Part shown: positions 39,001 through 48,489 of the stretch, in pieces
Layout of the letters: each line of letters begins with the position of its first letter
How positions within the stretch are numbered: position 1 is the first letter of the stretch
Source: Erysipelothrix sp. HDW6C
GTDB lineage: Bacteria > Bacillota_I > Bacilli_A > Erysipelotrichales > Erysipelotrichaceae
NCBI RefSeq assembly: GCF_011299615.1
Contig: NZ_CP049861.1
Coordinates: forward strand, 496,001 to 560,000
Direction: 5' to 3'
Length of the DNA stretch: 64,000 bases
Translations under genes and position numbers: made by a program
Notes under the pieces: generated by a model
Told to the model about the DNA's origin: nothing
Seen by the model: only the letters and a program-made list of their open reading frames with translations
Database searches by the model: none

Positions 39001-42000
39001 CACTATACGCCGACATTGACATATCGTGACAAGACTGGGGTGTGGCAACCTTTGACTGAAGATACACCACTTGAACTCTTAATGTCACTGAACGAGATTC
39101 GCGTGTCCTATGGTGTGGTTGGGGCGTATGATGAAAACGGCGAAGTTCAAAAACTTCCCGAGATTTTGTTGCGTGGTGTGGGTCATTGGCAACAAGCAAC
39201 CACCGCGACACGAAAAGACTATCCAATAAAATCAAGTGCAACATTACATTATCAACATGAACACGATGAAATAAGCGTAGCCTTTAAGCAACTTAAGGAA
39301 TCCTCGGTAACGACCTACAAAGGACAACCATCAGTAGGTCTCAACATTCAATCCTTTGATACTGAGATTGAAGCAACGGCACCATACAACGGCACCGCAA
39401 TAGGAAAGACATCGTATCTCCCTCTGGAAACATTTTGGTATAAAATTACAGCTGAAAATATTAAAAATGATCAAGGACTCAAAGGAAATACGGCTTATGG
39501 AAAAGGCCCCCTCAATCAACCGATTATCATTGATAAGGTGCCAGAATATGTAACAACATCTTTGGATCCGTATATCGATGGCGAGATTATGAATGTTGAA
39601 TCAGCCATTGCTGCTGGAGCATTGGATCTGAAATTCTTCACATCAAACACTTCGCGTGACTTTATCTACCCTGAGGTTCATGTGTCAACCGTTCAAGGTC
39701 GTGATGTTGGGGGTTCACAAGCATACCATAATACCAATACAAAATCGGGTGATGGATGGTATGCTACAAACAATGAACCACCTAAAAATACTGCTCTCAA
39801 TCCTGCAAAGGTGATTACGTACCGTGTTTTTACCTATACATTCAAAGATGAAAAAATTGATCGTGGTGAACGCATTGAACTTGCTTACGCGGCAACAGCG
39901 CGTGAACACGATCTGCCCACCGCAACATATAAAGATGATGGACGTACGCTTTATGCACCGTATCTTGGAAACTATGGCCCCAACAATCCTGTTGTATCTT
40001 CAATTCGAACGACAGCAATGGACATGGCTTCATTGCGCCATGATGTTGGGATTACAGGAGTACGCAATCATGAAGAGGAAAAGACAGAGTTCTTAGCATC
40101 TTCATATGCCTATGCACCGGGATCTCTTGTTGCGAAAAACCCAAGTTCAAATCGCACCGTCGTAACCTTCTACGACCAATCCGCAAACAATCAAGTTGTT
40201 CATCAAGGGTTCCTCAATGAAGGGGGCTCACAGTCACTTTATACAACCGTTAATGGCACGACAAAAACAGATGTTTATGATTTGATGACACAAGCACGTG
40301 TCGAAGATGGTGCCATTAAAACTGAAGAAAGAATCCTTTGGGCTCAAGACAGCGTGCAATTAAGTAAAGGATGGTTATACAGTGCTTCAGAAATGGTTCC
40401 CGATACGAAACGTCAAACGCATGGTGTTGATGCTGCCAACTTCTATGAGCACGATGACAGTTTGAATCACTATAACATTGGGTATTTAGGGTACACACCT
40501 TACCTGTATGATGACTATACGTATGCCGTGCAATTGCATGAAATGTTTACGATTCGAATGCATGCCATTAATTACGGTGATGCATCGCTAAATGGGGGAA
40601 TCGAATTCCTCGAAGTTTTACCTGTTGGTATAAGTCCGTATGATGCGAATGGCGAATTGTCGCTTATCGCTACGTTGAATGATAAGAGACTCGATACGAA
40701 AAAACTTGATATCACAATCATTCAAACACCACAATCAGCGGACCCTGTTTATACTGCCCCGGAAACAGAAGGGGTGCCGTATGTTGTACGCATTCGTGTT
40801 GATGAAAAAGTGGGGCAATGGTGGAACCGCGGTAATCAGGATGAATACCAATTGACGGTTTCAATGAGAGTACGCGTTGAAAAAGAAGTGACACCCAACG
40901 CAAGTGGCCTTTCACTTTGGCGTGATACGTTAAGAGTATCCCTCATGAATCCTTCAGAAAATCCAAACTATGAGATCTATGATAGCCGTTATGGTGGTTT
41001 TAATCGTAGCTTAAGTTCTTACGATCGCCAAAACCTATACAACGATGCGATGGTACAAGGTATGAATGCACCGGTATCGGCAATTTCAGAAAGTAGTTCA
41101 ACCAGTTACTACTCATTTGAACCGTATGGATTGTATGTAAGGGGCCTTAACTCCAAAGCCACCACACAGATTGTTGATGGTGAAAAACAAGCAGTAGCAC
41201 AGGATGTTATTGCGATGCGAAAGCCAACCTTACGCATATGGACACAACCAAAAGTAAAAGGCGTGTTACCGTATGATGATACTTTCGAATCGTTTGTGTT
41301 ACCATATTATGAAACATTTGAATTACAAGCGACCGTTGAAAATGTGCAACTGGAAGCACACAATGAATATAACCGTAATAACAGTGGATACAGTTCAAAT
41401 CAAAATGATGACATTTGGCGTAATGCACCGCAAACAATTGGCGGTGCCCGTGGAGCATGGTTTGAACCGGTAGTGACGATGACACTTTCAGAAGGTATTG
41501 AACCTGTCGATGAGAATGGACAGGTGATTCCAAGTGGAGGCAGTGGTATTCAATTTAATGCCATGCGCCAAAATAGTGGCATCAATACCGTATCAAGCAG
41601 CGAAGACATCACGCGTTATTTTGATGTTACCTATGAATCAATCAATGAAAATGATGGTTCCAAACGTGGTGTCTTGAAATTTACGTCCAACGATGCGCAT
41701 GGTGCTACAGTTGGATATCTGCAAAACCTTGTCATTACACCGAAAGTAAAAACAGTCGGTGCACCATCATCACAAGGGAGTGCGCCGTTAACGCATTATC
41801 AAGACGTCCTAACTGTTGCGACATCAAGACGCGATGTATTCAATCCGGTTGTCTCTTCACAACACACAACAGGATCTGTACCTTCGCAAAGTACGCTTGT
41901 AATGAATAACGGCAGTTACTTGCGGGATAATGATCGCAAACGTCGGGACAGTTCCAGTACGTGGGCAGGAGCAACAATTACAAACCCTGGCATGATGCCA

Positions 42001-45000
42001 TTACCGGAACGTATGATTGCGGCAACGCAAAGTTTCGATGCCAAGACGATTGTTAATCTTCAAAAATGGTCACAATTACCTGCATGGAATACAATCCTTA
42101 AAGATGTTGTTGGGACAGCAGGGGGAGCATGGGGATCAACATCCCTTAGAACCCGACGCCCAAGTATTCAAAATCAAACAACAGTAGGTACGGATGCAAA
42201 CGGTGTTGTTCAAGAAACAGCATTGGTTGATCCAGCGGGTAAATTTTGGATCCGCACCACAGTTTCCAATCCAACTGAGCCCCATGTTAATCCGTATGTA
42301 CAATTGCAACAATCCAGTGATATTTATCACTCAACTTTTGTAATGACCTATGAAATCAGCGCACTTTCAAAGTTAACCGATAAGGTTCGCATTGCAACGG
42401 ACCGAGGGATTCTTGATCGCCCTGCTTTTGAGGCCCTTGGGTATAAAGTGGATGTCATTAATGCGGGAGCATTGATGCCTGAGGAAACACGTCAACATGT
42501 TCAATTTAAAGTAACCTTACCACCAGATGATAGTCTTGGGATTGCAGGGAGATTGAAGACGGATGCCTCCTTTACATTCATGTTTGAATCACAAATGATT
42601 GCTGGTTATGAAACAGGGTTTGACACGGATACACCAACATGGCAAAGTGATGCATTGCGCGTTGATTCATTCGTATCGATTGAACCGATTGAAGACGCGA
42701 AAGCGACCGTAGTTCAAGAACCGTCGTATGTCCGTTACCTGCAACGTCGTGATGAAACCTACGATATTGATCGCAATGGAACACTCACAAGTCTGTTCGC
42801 ATTTGATGGCGCAATGCTTGAAGTCATTAAACCTGCGGCACAGATTCGTAAGAATACAAGTAAGCCCCGCGAATTGTATTCAAATGGAAAAAGTGGTGAC
42901 ACCTATTTCAATACTTCAGAAGTTATTGATTACATGATGACCTATGTTGAAAACACGGGATCATCCGTTAAAGAATTTGTTGTTGAGGATATTATTCCCA
43001 CAACACAATCTGCTGATGACAGTATCAACACAAGCAAACTTCCCATTAATACAGATGTTTCGTATGTAAGTACGGGATCATGGCTCCTTCCGGATACAAC
43101 ACTTGTTGCACTTGCGGAAGCGGGATTAAGTGTTGATGATGTCTTTCAAATACACGTATATGTATCCAACGACATTGCGGTCAATGGGTATGAACCGATT
43201 GATGCATCGTGGACATTGCTTAATCCCCATGACACTTCGCTTCTAACAAACACGCAAATTCCGCTCGAAGGCACGCTTCGTAAAACCCGAAAAGTACGTT
43301 GGGTTATTACATCAAGAGATACGGATAACTTCTTAATACCGACAGGATTTAAATTGAATATTGATGCGGATCCGGACACACCAGGAATCCAAGATGTGAT
43401 TGAAACAGACCCTGAGAATCACAGTGTCAGTCTGTACCCATCATCGGTCACCGATGCAGCAATACATGTTGGTGTGAGGGCAGAATCTGATGCGAAGACA
43501 ACACTATTTATTCATAACACTGCCCAAGTGTGGAGCAATTATGTTGAAGACTATCGTATAAAATCAGCACAAAGCGAAACACGTTCATACCTTACGCCTT
43601 CGCGTCCGGTGGTAAATGTTGAGTATAGCTCACGATACTATCGTTCTGACAGCACGGGACAAAGACCAGAACACGAACGCTTTGGATGGAGTGATATTCG
43701 GACAATCAATCCACCACTCAGTCCATACCTAAAATTCAAAGGACGTTTTATTAATGGAGATGATACGATGTGGGCTTCTGATGAAAGTCATATTTATAAA
43801 TCAGATGCACTTATCAATCCCAATGTAACGTTCATGTTGCCGCGTGCGATGATGATCAATCCAACATCATTCACCTATGTCGCAATGGACTCCATTGATA
43901 GCAACCATGCGTTACACGATGACTACCGTTCGCAATATGTTCTTAAAAAGGAACAATCCAATATGTGGACATGGCGTGTTGTTCGTAAGGATGGCACGAT
44001 CAACAATACCGATATCAAGATGGTCAAATCGTATACGGGACCATGGCGCGATGCAGAACAAAATGTTGTCAACATTCGTTTTGAAGGAAGCATTGCTCCA
44101 GGCGATGTTATAGAAGTTGAGTTCATTGGTGAAGTGAATGAATACGAACCTGCTTCAACAGGAGACGACTTGAAGTCCTCCGCATATATTACCAACAACA
44201 CAGGGTTACTCCAACCACTGAACTCGCGTCAAAACAACAAGAATATTCTTGGCTATGGTTTGGATACGTATGATTTTGATGAGAATGGTATGACAAATGA
44301 CCGTCTTGTGTTTGCGGAACGAACGATGTTTGAATATGCAAATTATGATAACTTTGGAAAACGGAAAGTTGCTTACTCTGACTTGAATAAGGCTGGGACG
44401 ATTCACCCTTATGCCACACCTGTATCGGAAGGTCATAACTATCGTTTTGAGATATCTTTGGATAACTCAAAAGCACAAACAGCCAGCCCATATCCGTATC
44501 CGATGATGTACGATGTCTTGCCACATCTGGGTGATACGAATATCATGAACACAAAGGCAAGAAATAGTGCGTTCAAAGGATGGCTCCAACCAGATTCAAT
44601 TCGACTTACCAATGAAGGTATCAACAATAAGACTTACGGTAAGTCAGAATACACAGTGTATGTGGGTCCCTTTACAAAAGATGGTAATGGAAAAATAAGT
44701 AAAGGCGTGCATCCAAACGCTGATGTTGTTGCGAAACAACAGTTCTATACGGATATGTTGGATGCGAAACAGCGGAATGCTTACTTTGTGAGTTTGTCTG
44801 AGTTGGGGAATGATGAAGGATTGCTAAAAGAGGTTGAATCCATAATGGTACTCTTCACCAATCCGCAAGAGGCACTTACGGGTCAGCAAAAACTGAAACT
44901 TAGCTACGAATTGCAGGCACCGATTAATGCACCGGTACTCTTTGAGGAGCCAACAAATCCCAATGCATACCGTGATTATGTTGGTTGGAACTCTTTTGTA

Positions 45001-48000
45001 GGAACGCAAAAAGTTGTCGGATTTATGCCGCAAGAATCAAACATGGCAGGATCGTATGTCATGCAATATGCAGAAAAAACAGCAATTGGAAATTACATCT
45101 GGTTTGATGCAAACTACGATGGCATTCAAAATGAAGGAACATTAAAGACAGATGCAAACGGCCGTCAACTCCTTCAAGACTTTATTGACTTGGATGGGGA
45201 TGGCACGATTGATGATCCTGGAATCAATGGCGTTCGTGTAACACTTAAGTCGCCAAATGGTTACGATGTCGATGCACAAGGTCGCAGCATTGTTGTGGTT
45301 GATAACATATGGTATGTCATCGACGAAAGTACAGGAGACCTGTTACGTGATGATGTATTCAACATGCCAATTATCGCAAACGGCCCCACATCATTTATCA
45401 GTGAGTCCGATATTAATGGAAATGCTGGATACTATATACTTCCGAATATTGCGTCAGGAAACTACCGATTGGAGTATGTATTCCCCAAAGACTACGACAC
45501 TTATGGATTGACAACACCAGTAATTGGTGAAAATGCAGCATTGGATGTTTATGAACCGCAAGAAACCTATACACTGGGGAAATCGGTCCATCGTGCAATG
45601 ACATTAACCATGATCTCATCTGAATTCCAAATCGACGCAACAATGAGTGATGCACGCCGCATGGCTTTCGATGTAGGTCTTGGTGAAACTATCGACATTG
45701 GTGGAAACGTCTTCTTAGAAAATCCAGAGACATTTGATGGTTATTACCAAGCAGGTGAGAAACCACTTCCTAACTATCAATTGACACTTCGACACGAAGA
45801 TGGTACCCTTGTCAGAAATCTTAATGGTAAGGCGATGACTGCAGTCACGGATCGTAACGGAAATTATCAGTTCAAAGGACTGCCATTGAATAGCAACTAT
45901 CGAATCACGATTCAAGATGAAAATGGTGTTACATCGGTTTCCAAACCTATCTCGCCATTTATTCACAATACCGATCCACGTGCTGAGCGAGGCGATAATG
46001 ATGGTTATCGTGATGTAGAAGGACACTTTACATCACACGTCTTTACAACCCATGCAACTGCTAAGAAAAATGGTATTTATGAAATGATTCAAGGCATTGA
46101 CTTTGCCTTCTACCAACGGACGACTTACGGTTCCATTGGAAATCGCGTTTGGGATGATCGCAACAGAGATGGAATACAACAGACAGATGAACCAGGCCTT
46201 GCAAACCAGCTAATGATTCTGGAACAATACCGCAATATTAATGGGGAGTGGGTAATTCAAGAGAACTTCATGATGACAACGCAGTCAAATCATGATGGTT
46301 ATTACTACTTTGATAAACTACCAACCTTGGTTGTTATTGATAATGTGGAATATCCACTAGGATACCGTGTTCGTACTGGAAAATTACTGGATGGTTATAC
46401 AGTCACACTTCCGCATGTAAATGGGTCTGATGCGACAAGCGACAGTGATTTCTTTGCAGATGGTAGCATGAGGCCCGATGCCATGATTGTGTTGGGTGAA
46501 AACGTGGATGGTCTCATTTTGGCAACAAACAATCTGGATATTGATCTTGGATTGGTTGAACATGCCCGTGGTGGCATTCATGGAAAAGTATGGGATGATA
46601 TTCGTTTCGATGGAATCAATCATGCTTTAAAAGTTGGCGAAGAAACCGCAATCCGTCTCGAAGTGTATGCCGATGGACACTGGCAACAAGTTATGATGGA
46701 TGCAAATGGAAAAATGGAACTACCAGAGTCCACGCGAAGTGCTCAAAAAGTAATGCAAGTTGTAGCGAGTACCTATGCATTTGAGAATCTGTACCAAGTC
46801 CATCCACAAACTCTGATTCCTTTTGAATATCGTTTGGTTGCAGAAAATATCGATCTCACCCAACGAATTAGTCCGCAACGACAAGGAACAGATCGCGCGC
46901 TAGACAGTGATTTTGTGGAAAGCGATCGTAGCGCTACCATCACCGCAATGACAGATGGATTTACAATCTTTGATGAAGCTGTGCGAACTCCAGAGGGTAC
47001 TCATCCACTCTATACAGCCCAAACTCAGACACACATTGACTTGGGTTTGCATAAACTCTCAACACATGCTCAGATTGGAAACCGAGTGTGGAATGACCAC
47101 AATCGTGATGGTATTCAAAATGATGATGAGGTCGGAGTGGAAGGTGTTAAGGTGCAACTTCAAGTCTATAAAGACCAAGCGTGGGTTGCAGTGGAGCGCG
47201 GTGAAACAACAACAGATGAAAAAGGAAATTATACCTTTAATGTCACTGTTGCAGACGAGGGTCATATTCCCTATCAGTATCGTGTGTTAATCAATCGGGA
47301 AGCAGAACATGCAGTCACGCTTTACAAACAGGGTGATGAGACATTGGATAATGATTTCCGTGATGCAAACGATGACGATAGTGGCATTGTCGAAACAGAG
47401 CACACGCTTATTTCGCGAGAAATCCAACTTGTCGAAACAGATGTTAATGGGTATGCAGATTATGAAACCGTGGCGGACGACACTGATGTTGACGCAGGTC
47501 TCATTGTCTATGCACCCGTTCAGACAATCGGTGATCTTGTCTATCATGATCGCAACAACAATGGCCAGTTTGACATGGATGATGTTGGATTAGCGAACAT
47601 CTTGGTAAAACTTGAGAAATACAATCGCGAAAGCGAAATGTGGGAACCTTTCGCTGAAACAAATACAAATGAAGATGGATTCTACGAGTTCAAAGTTCTT
47701 GCCTTTGACATGGATCGAACATCAGCAGAATACATGACTGCGAATCAATATCGTGTGGCGGTTGTGTATCCAAACAACATGGTTGCTATCAATAACTCAA
47801 GGTTTAAAGAGACAGCGATTACTTATGATACAACGCAACATATGAGTGTAAGTGATACCATCGAACTTGTTGAACACGACATATCGGGGCGTGCTGATCG
47901 TGAGACATTACGCAGTGATGTGGATGTTGACCTTGGGATGCATGCTTATAGCACAACGGTTACAATTGGAAACCGTGTGTGGATGGATGTCAACGAAGAT

Positions 48001-48489
48001 GGTATTGAAGACGCAGCTGAAGTCGGTGTTGAAAATGTTCGTATCGACTTGCAACGTTTCAATGAAGAACTTCAGCAGTGGGTTCAGGTGGATACACGTT
48101 ATACGGATGCATTGGGAAACTATCAATTTGATGTTGCACCTACAGATTTTGATTCCAATTCACTGTACTATATGAAGACAATCAAATATCGCGTCCGTGT
48201 ATTCAAACCAGAAGGCACACTCTTTGCGAAATCAAATGTCGCAATTGAGAATATTGGGTCCGATGGTGAAGCAATTTCATATCAGCTGAATCGATACGAT
48301 GGTCACGATCTCACAACAATAGCGGATAACCTCGACCAAAACTTTGGTTTGGTTGTGATAAAACCGAAAGTGAATGTGATTGTACCAACAGGGAATGCTC
48401 CTGGTATTTTTATCACCCTGGCGCTCGTCTCTGGATTTGCATTCCTTGGATTGAAGAAAAAACGTGACGACGATGAAATCACAGATTAA
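33001..48489 (+). CDS. Giant surface protein with SdrD B-like stalk and VPTGN sorting signal (5162 aa)
   Basis: The signal peptide is about 1-32 (basic start, hydrophobic core, VMADE). Roughly 4000 residues of beta-rich, mostly non-repetitive sequence follow without a domain I can name. Residues 4027 to about 5118 hold seven SdrD/Cna-B-like domains. Most begin IGNRVWxDxNxDGIQ and contain calcium-site-like loops such as DRNRDGIQQTDE and DHNRDGIQNDDE. The end is VIVPTGNAPG (V5128 to G5131 core), a hydrophobic helix and KKKRDDDEITD. It is a sortase signal that deviates from LPXTG and is closer to the QVPTG of streptococcal T3-type pilins. It is likely a wall- or pilus-linked fibrous adhesin. The sortase gene overlaps its 3' end. 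The frame is intact over 15.5 kb. Confidence 0.93.
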   Translation: MKRIIRRGLVLSLTLALLLTEMLFTAAPVMADETAGIDLNGLVQETGEHRLDEKTSILSSGNTVGVTYRLVPNFTEGEAQGTRVKIYLPSFTYSDGKYAEVPVGSEPTALGIHGEISASDDWIIHSSPTKDGGWLELEYRGNIRPGSNPAFEVKFSTYSDGSNGPYGSLPEGITFNAFGYVSYASFNSYPDTGWETANQFDPESKITMISSNLKWEANIKAAEGDNPEPIPMWDRYQYIDYTYAIENTSSNLNSIIEGYTVTFNVDSTADTRNGILTYDINRYRYNKDAEATLNEDPGDTTGLFVGVPEKGGILIYDITDWKEGEKLPDPIPYTYSGVGVIEIDQNTKTNNQKITPEGATGASKRIYRISLPMSRQGFPDLPTDFQVTAITNVIFASDANWSKTSSTVRSIAEPSFAATIDVHAPQNEIVFGEETVITIDNLVSGSNVPTFDSMLEVQVDAGFHANRIHVTYPRAHASDAAWKPTLETAVLSDKVTGQDQIMEPLTLQPISQTIVGDTVVVVYDMKDVYARDGWSGTVRVPVQKTIDPKANTGVSMDLVGQTTIIGPITITGIFEYVQYSANNGDLGAPTEYLQTINRETTDTLTQNSIYPKELVPLHRIVVGETAAANHTYAVDYDSSADLDIQAMSEGVVMASGTYTASLNPQNEDIAVHVNSLTVQAIPTAQSITFKSRDGKQFILNESNHDFAIAKELTLAALGLDDIATIRIDFNQSSFEDYTSLVIVHATINKGVLANHTIPAVFDAYQGVPFNKDRSKKVDTKINIKLPQVLSLTAQNTATYGSSNGTAFWPSNAQNPNQGSLSAPYEGMIKTVYRANTQGVIAPTSTYTLDFQKPSGKGYLTLDTLRLTPEYLNNADVKTIDFVDIDGKIERINVPTNDQTMQEGFQITLKRPIQKVTIYADNLKLSTLTNLIETQIQSDIDMGTTQIVKAELSGTQHAPYPDTKTASTSHAYSVAATQSSVSVRAVHQVETGLGVKNTYTNSVYRYLGYPYYIHDYTLDMGYKSIGGFVTSLTRPTSANQSNDQVLNLTIDVPETQFDMYYIKIQDKARDYVTTVDIYRKEGDKEVLWQRVSADEWVSNTQEGAGFWRINVARPENSGTDLFASYTDVEGVVNHPYYKSAWEPAPENPVSKVVVNFKFDRQDQTTAPQMSGSSNDLVETMGRFYAVSEKEAKTTTVTALDTFGLKTETTRTANATIKSAVMKPYAYTKTGVQDKVTTASATVLMGQEGVYVASLWNKDISNAYQSNNHWNSVSSEYVEWIADKDYASFHDVMLYEFVFPNNPTTNKDYNFATTSMSVTPVMAKDVYDLAIFSADSTTPLIISGETLRSNAIIKFDTKSQNRGVTVHDDGTLTVALGENVYPTRIEMSVKEIVGHGDGSAEIKGRDANTMGITINDIDVRFAGIVNGNMPLIGTSNVYRLPSGFDQKKTLMHTSSAQLSGYTPRLGATVGLSSPSGSTYDYQSDGITPTSTRFNLDVYNNSEADIKDVKLTFKPDSAFRMQTIQIPASIFSGEQWAVSEVGVVHNGVAIAMNLKDIFVLEGDNYRLDTAQLFETYPDVFKVKKSTSRYSDVEIIQQSLDAISVTFSAQEGTLLYGSLARNADATLSNHLIVEGAEIVVDGNWVDPSEHGNWDWNSRPAFVSDTTNASTNYTKRSVNNVSAFVTPAQPIYVNNGGTNNSQTPSLNLNHDLYNRIANVQLSATMRDANFDFIQTNREFSDTNSLQAIAYNNVAVGDQITILYELKNNGNANNLPVFNPTLFVNTPKGLKIADFNVVTTADAVPILDNNVLTTRETITSNIVKGAKVALGSDLGSEKNLEVHFGDTVLQPNESVYAWVTFAVINDFGADVYASQNQTMTWNAYAKPDTTHHYFSYDVSSTSSALIQSGRTDVTIDYDKYPGAESVAHLYNTAYRNANPNQLKIVNSYDVENISGQAMRLQISDVINEVKHDETTLWMDIVLNTDGLRGFVMTKFPTITYPNMTSKHYTPTLTYRDKTGVWQPLTEDTPLELLMSLNEIRVSYGVVGAYDENGEVQKLPEILLRGVGHWQQATTATRKDYPIKSSATLHYQHEHDEISVAFKQLKESSVTTYKGQPSVGLNIQSFDTEIEATAPYNGTAIGKTSYLPLETFWYKITAENIKNDQGLKGNTAYGKGPLNQPIIIDKVPEYVTTSLDPYIDGEIMNVESAIAAGALDLKFFTSNTSRDFIYPEVHVSTVQGRDVGGSQAYHNTNTKSGDGWYATNNEPPKNTALNPAKVITYRVFTYTFKDEKIDRGERIELAYAATAREHDLPTATYKDDGRTLYAPYLGNYGPNNPVVSSIRTTAMDMASLRHDVGITGVRNHEEEKTEFLASSYAYAPGSLVAKNPSSNRTVVTFYDQSANNQVVHQGFLNEGGSQSLYTTVNGTTKTDVYDLMTQARVEDGAIKTEERILWAQDSVQLSKGWLYSASEMVPDTKRQTHGVDAANFYEHDDSLNHYNIGYLGYTPYLYDDYTYAVQLHEMFTIRMHAINYGDASLNGGIEFLEVLPVGISPYDANGELSLIATLNDKRLDTKKLDITIIQTPQSADPVYTAPETEGVPYVVRIRVDEKVGQWWNRGNQDEYQLTVSMRVRVEKEVTPNASGLSLWRDTLRVSLMNPSENPNYEIYDSRYGGFNRSLSSYDRQNLYNDAMVQGMNAPVSAISESSSTSYYSFEPYGLYVRGLNSKATTQIVDGEKQAVAQDVIAMRKPTLRIWTQPKVKGVLPYDDTFESFVLPYYETFELQATVENVQLEAHNEYNRNNSGYSSNQNDDIWRNAPQTIGGARGAWFEPVVTMTLSEGIEPVDENGQVIPSGGSGIQFNAMRQNSGINTVSSSEDITRYFDVTYESINENDGSKRGVLKFTSNDAHGATVGYLQNLVITPKVKTVGAPSSQGSAPLTHYQDVLTVATSRRDVFNPVVSSQHTTGSVPSQSTLVMNNGSYLRDNDRKRRDSSSTWAGATITNPGMMPLPERMIAATQSFDAKTIVNLQKWSQLPAWNTILKDVVGTAGGAWGSTSLRTRRPSIQNQTTVGTDANGVVQETALVDPAGKFWIRTTVSNPTEPHVNPYVQLQQSSDIYHSTFVMTYEISALSKLTDKVRIATDRGILDRPAFEALGYKVDVINAGALMPEETRQHVQFKVTLPPDDSLGIAGRLKTDASFTFMFESQMIAGYETGFDTDTPTWQSDALRVDSFVSIEPIEDAKATVVQEPSYVRYLQRRDETYDIDRNGTLTSLFAFDGAMLEVIKPAAQIRKNTSKPRELYSNGKSGDTYFNTSEVIDYMMTYVENTGSSVKEFVVEDIIPTTQSADDSINTSKLPINTDVSYVSTGSWLLPDTTLVALAEAGLSVDDVFQIHVYVSNDIAVNGYEPIDASWTLLNPHDTSLLTNTQIPLEGTLRKTRKVRWVITSRDTDNFLIPTGFKLNIDADPDTPGIQDVIETDPENHSVSLYPSSVTDAAIHVGVRAESDAKTTLFIHNTAQVWSNYVEDYRIKSAQSETRSYLTPSRPVVNVEYSSRYYRSDSTGQRPEHERFGWSDIRTINPPLSPYLKFKGRFINGDDTMWASDESHIYKSDALINPNVTFMLPRAMMINPTSFTYVAMDSIDSNHALHDDYRSQYVLKKEQSNMWTWRVVRKDGTINNTDIKMVKSYTGPWRDAEQNVVNIRFEGSIAPGDVIEVEFIGEVNEYEPASTGDDLKSSAYITNNTGLLQPLNSRQNNKNILGYGLDTYDFDENGMTNDRLVFAERTMFEYANYDNFGKRKVAYSDLNKAGTIHPYATPVSEGHNYRFEISLDNSKAQTASPYPYPMMYDVLPHLGDTNIMNTKARNSAFKGWLQPDSIRLTNEGINNKTYGKSEYTVYVGPFTKDGNGKISKGVHPNADVVAKQQFYTDMLDAKQRNAYFVSLSELGNDEGLLKEVESIMVLFTNPQEALTGQQKLKLSYELQAPINAPVLFEEPTNPNAYRDYVGWNSFVGTQKVVGFMPQESNMAGSYVMQYAEKTAIGNYIWFDANYDGIQNEGTLKTDANGRQLLQDFIDLDGDGTIDDPGINGVRVTLKSPNGYDVDAQGRSIVVVDNIWYVIDESTGDLLRDDVFNMPIIANGPTSFISESDINGNAGYYILPNIASGNYRLEYVFPKDYDTYGLTTPVIGENAALDVYEPQETYTLGKSVHRAMTLTMISSEFQIDATMSDARRMAFDVGLGETIDIGGNVFLENPETFDGYYQAGEKPLPNYQLTLRHEDGTLVRNLNGKAMTAVTDRNGNYQFKGLPLNSNYRITIQDENGVTSVSKPISPFIHNTDPRAERGDNDGYRDVEGHFTSHVFTTHATAKKNGIYEMIQGIDFAFYQRTTYGSIGNRVWDDRNRDGIQQTDEPGLANQLMILEQYRNINGEWVIQENFMMTTQSNHDGYYYFDKLPTLVVIDNVEYPLGYRVRTGKLLDGYTVTLPHVNGSDATSDSDFFADGSMRPDAMIVLGENVDGLILATNNLDIDLGLVEHARGGIHGKVWDDIRFDGINHALKVGEETAIRLEVYADGHWQQVMMDANGKMELPESTRSAQKVMQVVASTYAFENLYQVHPQTLIPFEYRLVAENIDLTQRISPQRQGTDRALDSDFVESDRSATITAMTDGFTIFDEAVRTPEGTHPLYTAQTQTHIDLGLHKLSTHAQIGNRVWNDHNRDGIQNDDEVGVEGVKVQLQVYKDQAWVAVERGETTTDEKGNYTFNVTVADEGHIPYQYRVLINREAEHAVTLYKQGDETLDNDFRDANDDDSGIVETEHTLISREIQLVETDVNGYADYETVADDTDVDAGLIVYAPVQTIGDLVYHDRNNNGQFDMDDVGLANILVKLEKYNRESEMWEPFAETNTNEDGFYEFKVLAFDMDRTSAEYMTANQYRVAVVYPNNMVAINNSRFKETAITYDTTQHMSVSDTIELVEHDISGRADRETLRSDVDVDLGMHAYSTTVTIGNRVWMDVNEDGIEDAAEVGVENVRIDLQRFNEELQQWVQVDTRYTDALGNYQFDVAPTDFDSNSLYYMKTIKYRVRVFKPEGTLFAKSNVAIENIGSDGEAISYQLNRYDGHDLTTIADNLDQNFGLVVIKPKVNVIVPTGNAPGIFITLALVSGFAFLGLKKKRDDDEITD

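Noticed and set aside
33940-48175. Many overlapping frames inside the 5162-residue gene, such as 44189-44524 and 46955-47290
   Set aside because: They have no RBS and no recognisable protein features, and they lie within an unbroken frame with strong domain evidence.
48464-48472. GTG start for the sortase
   Set aside because: It adds only three residues with no better RBS; the ATG is preferred, but this remains uncertain.
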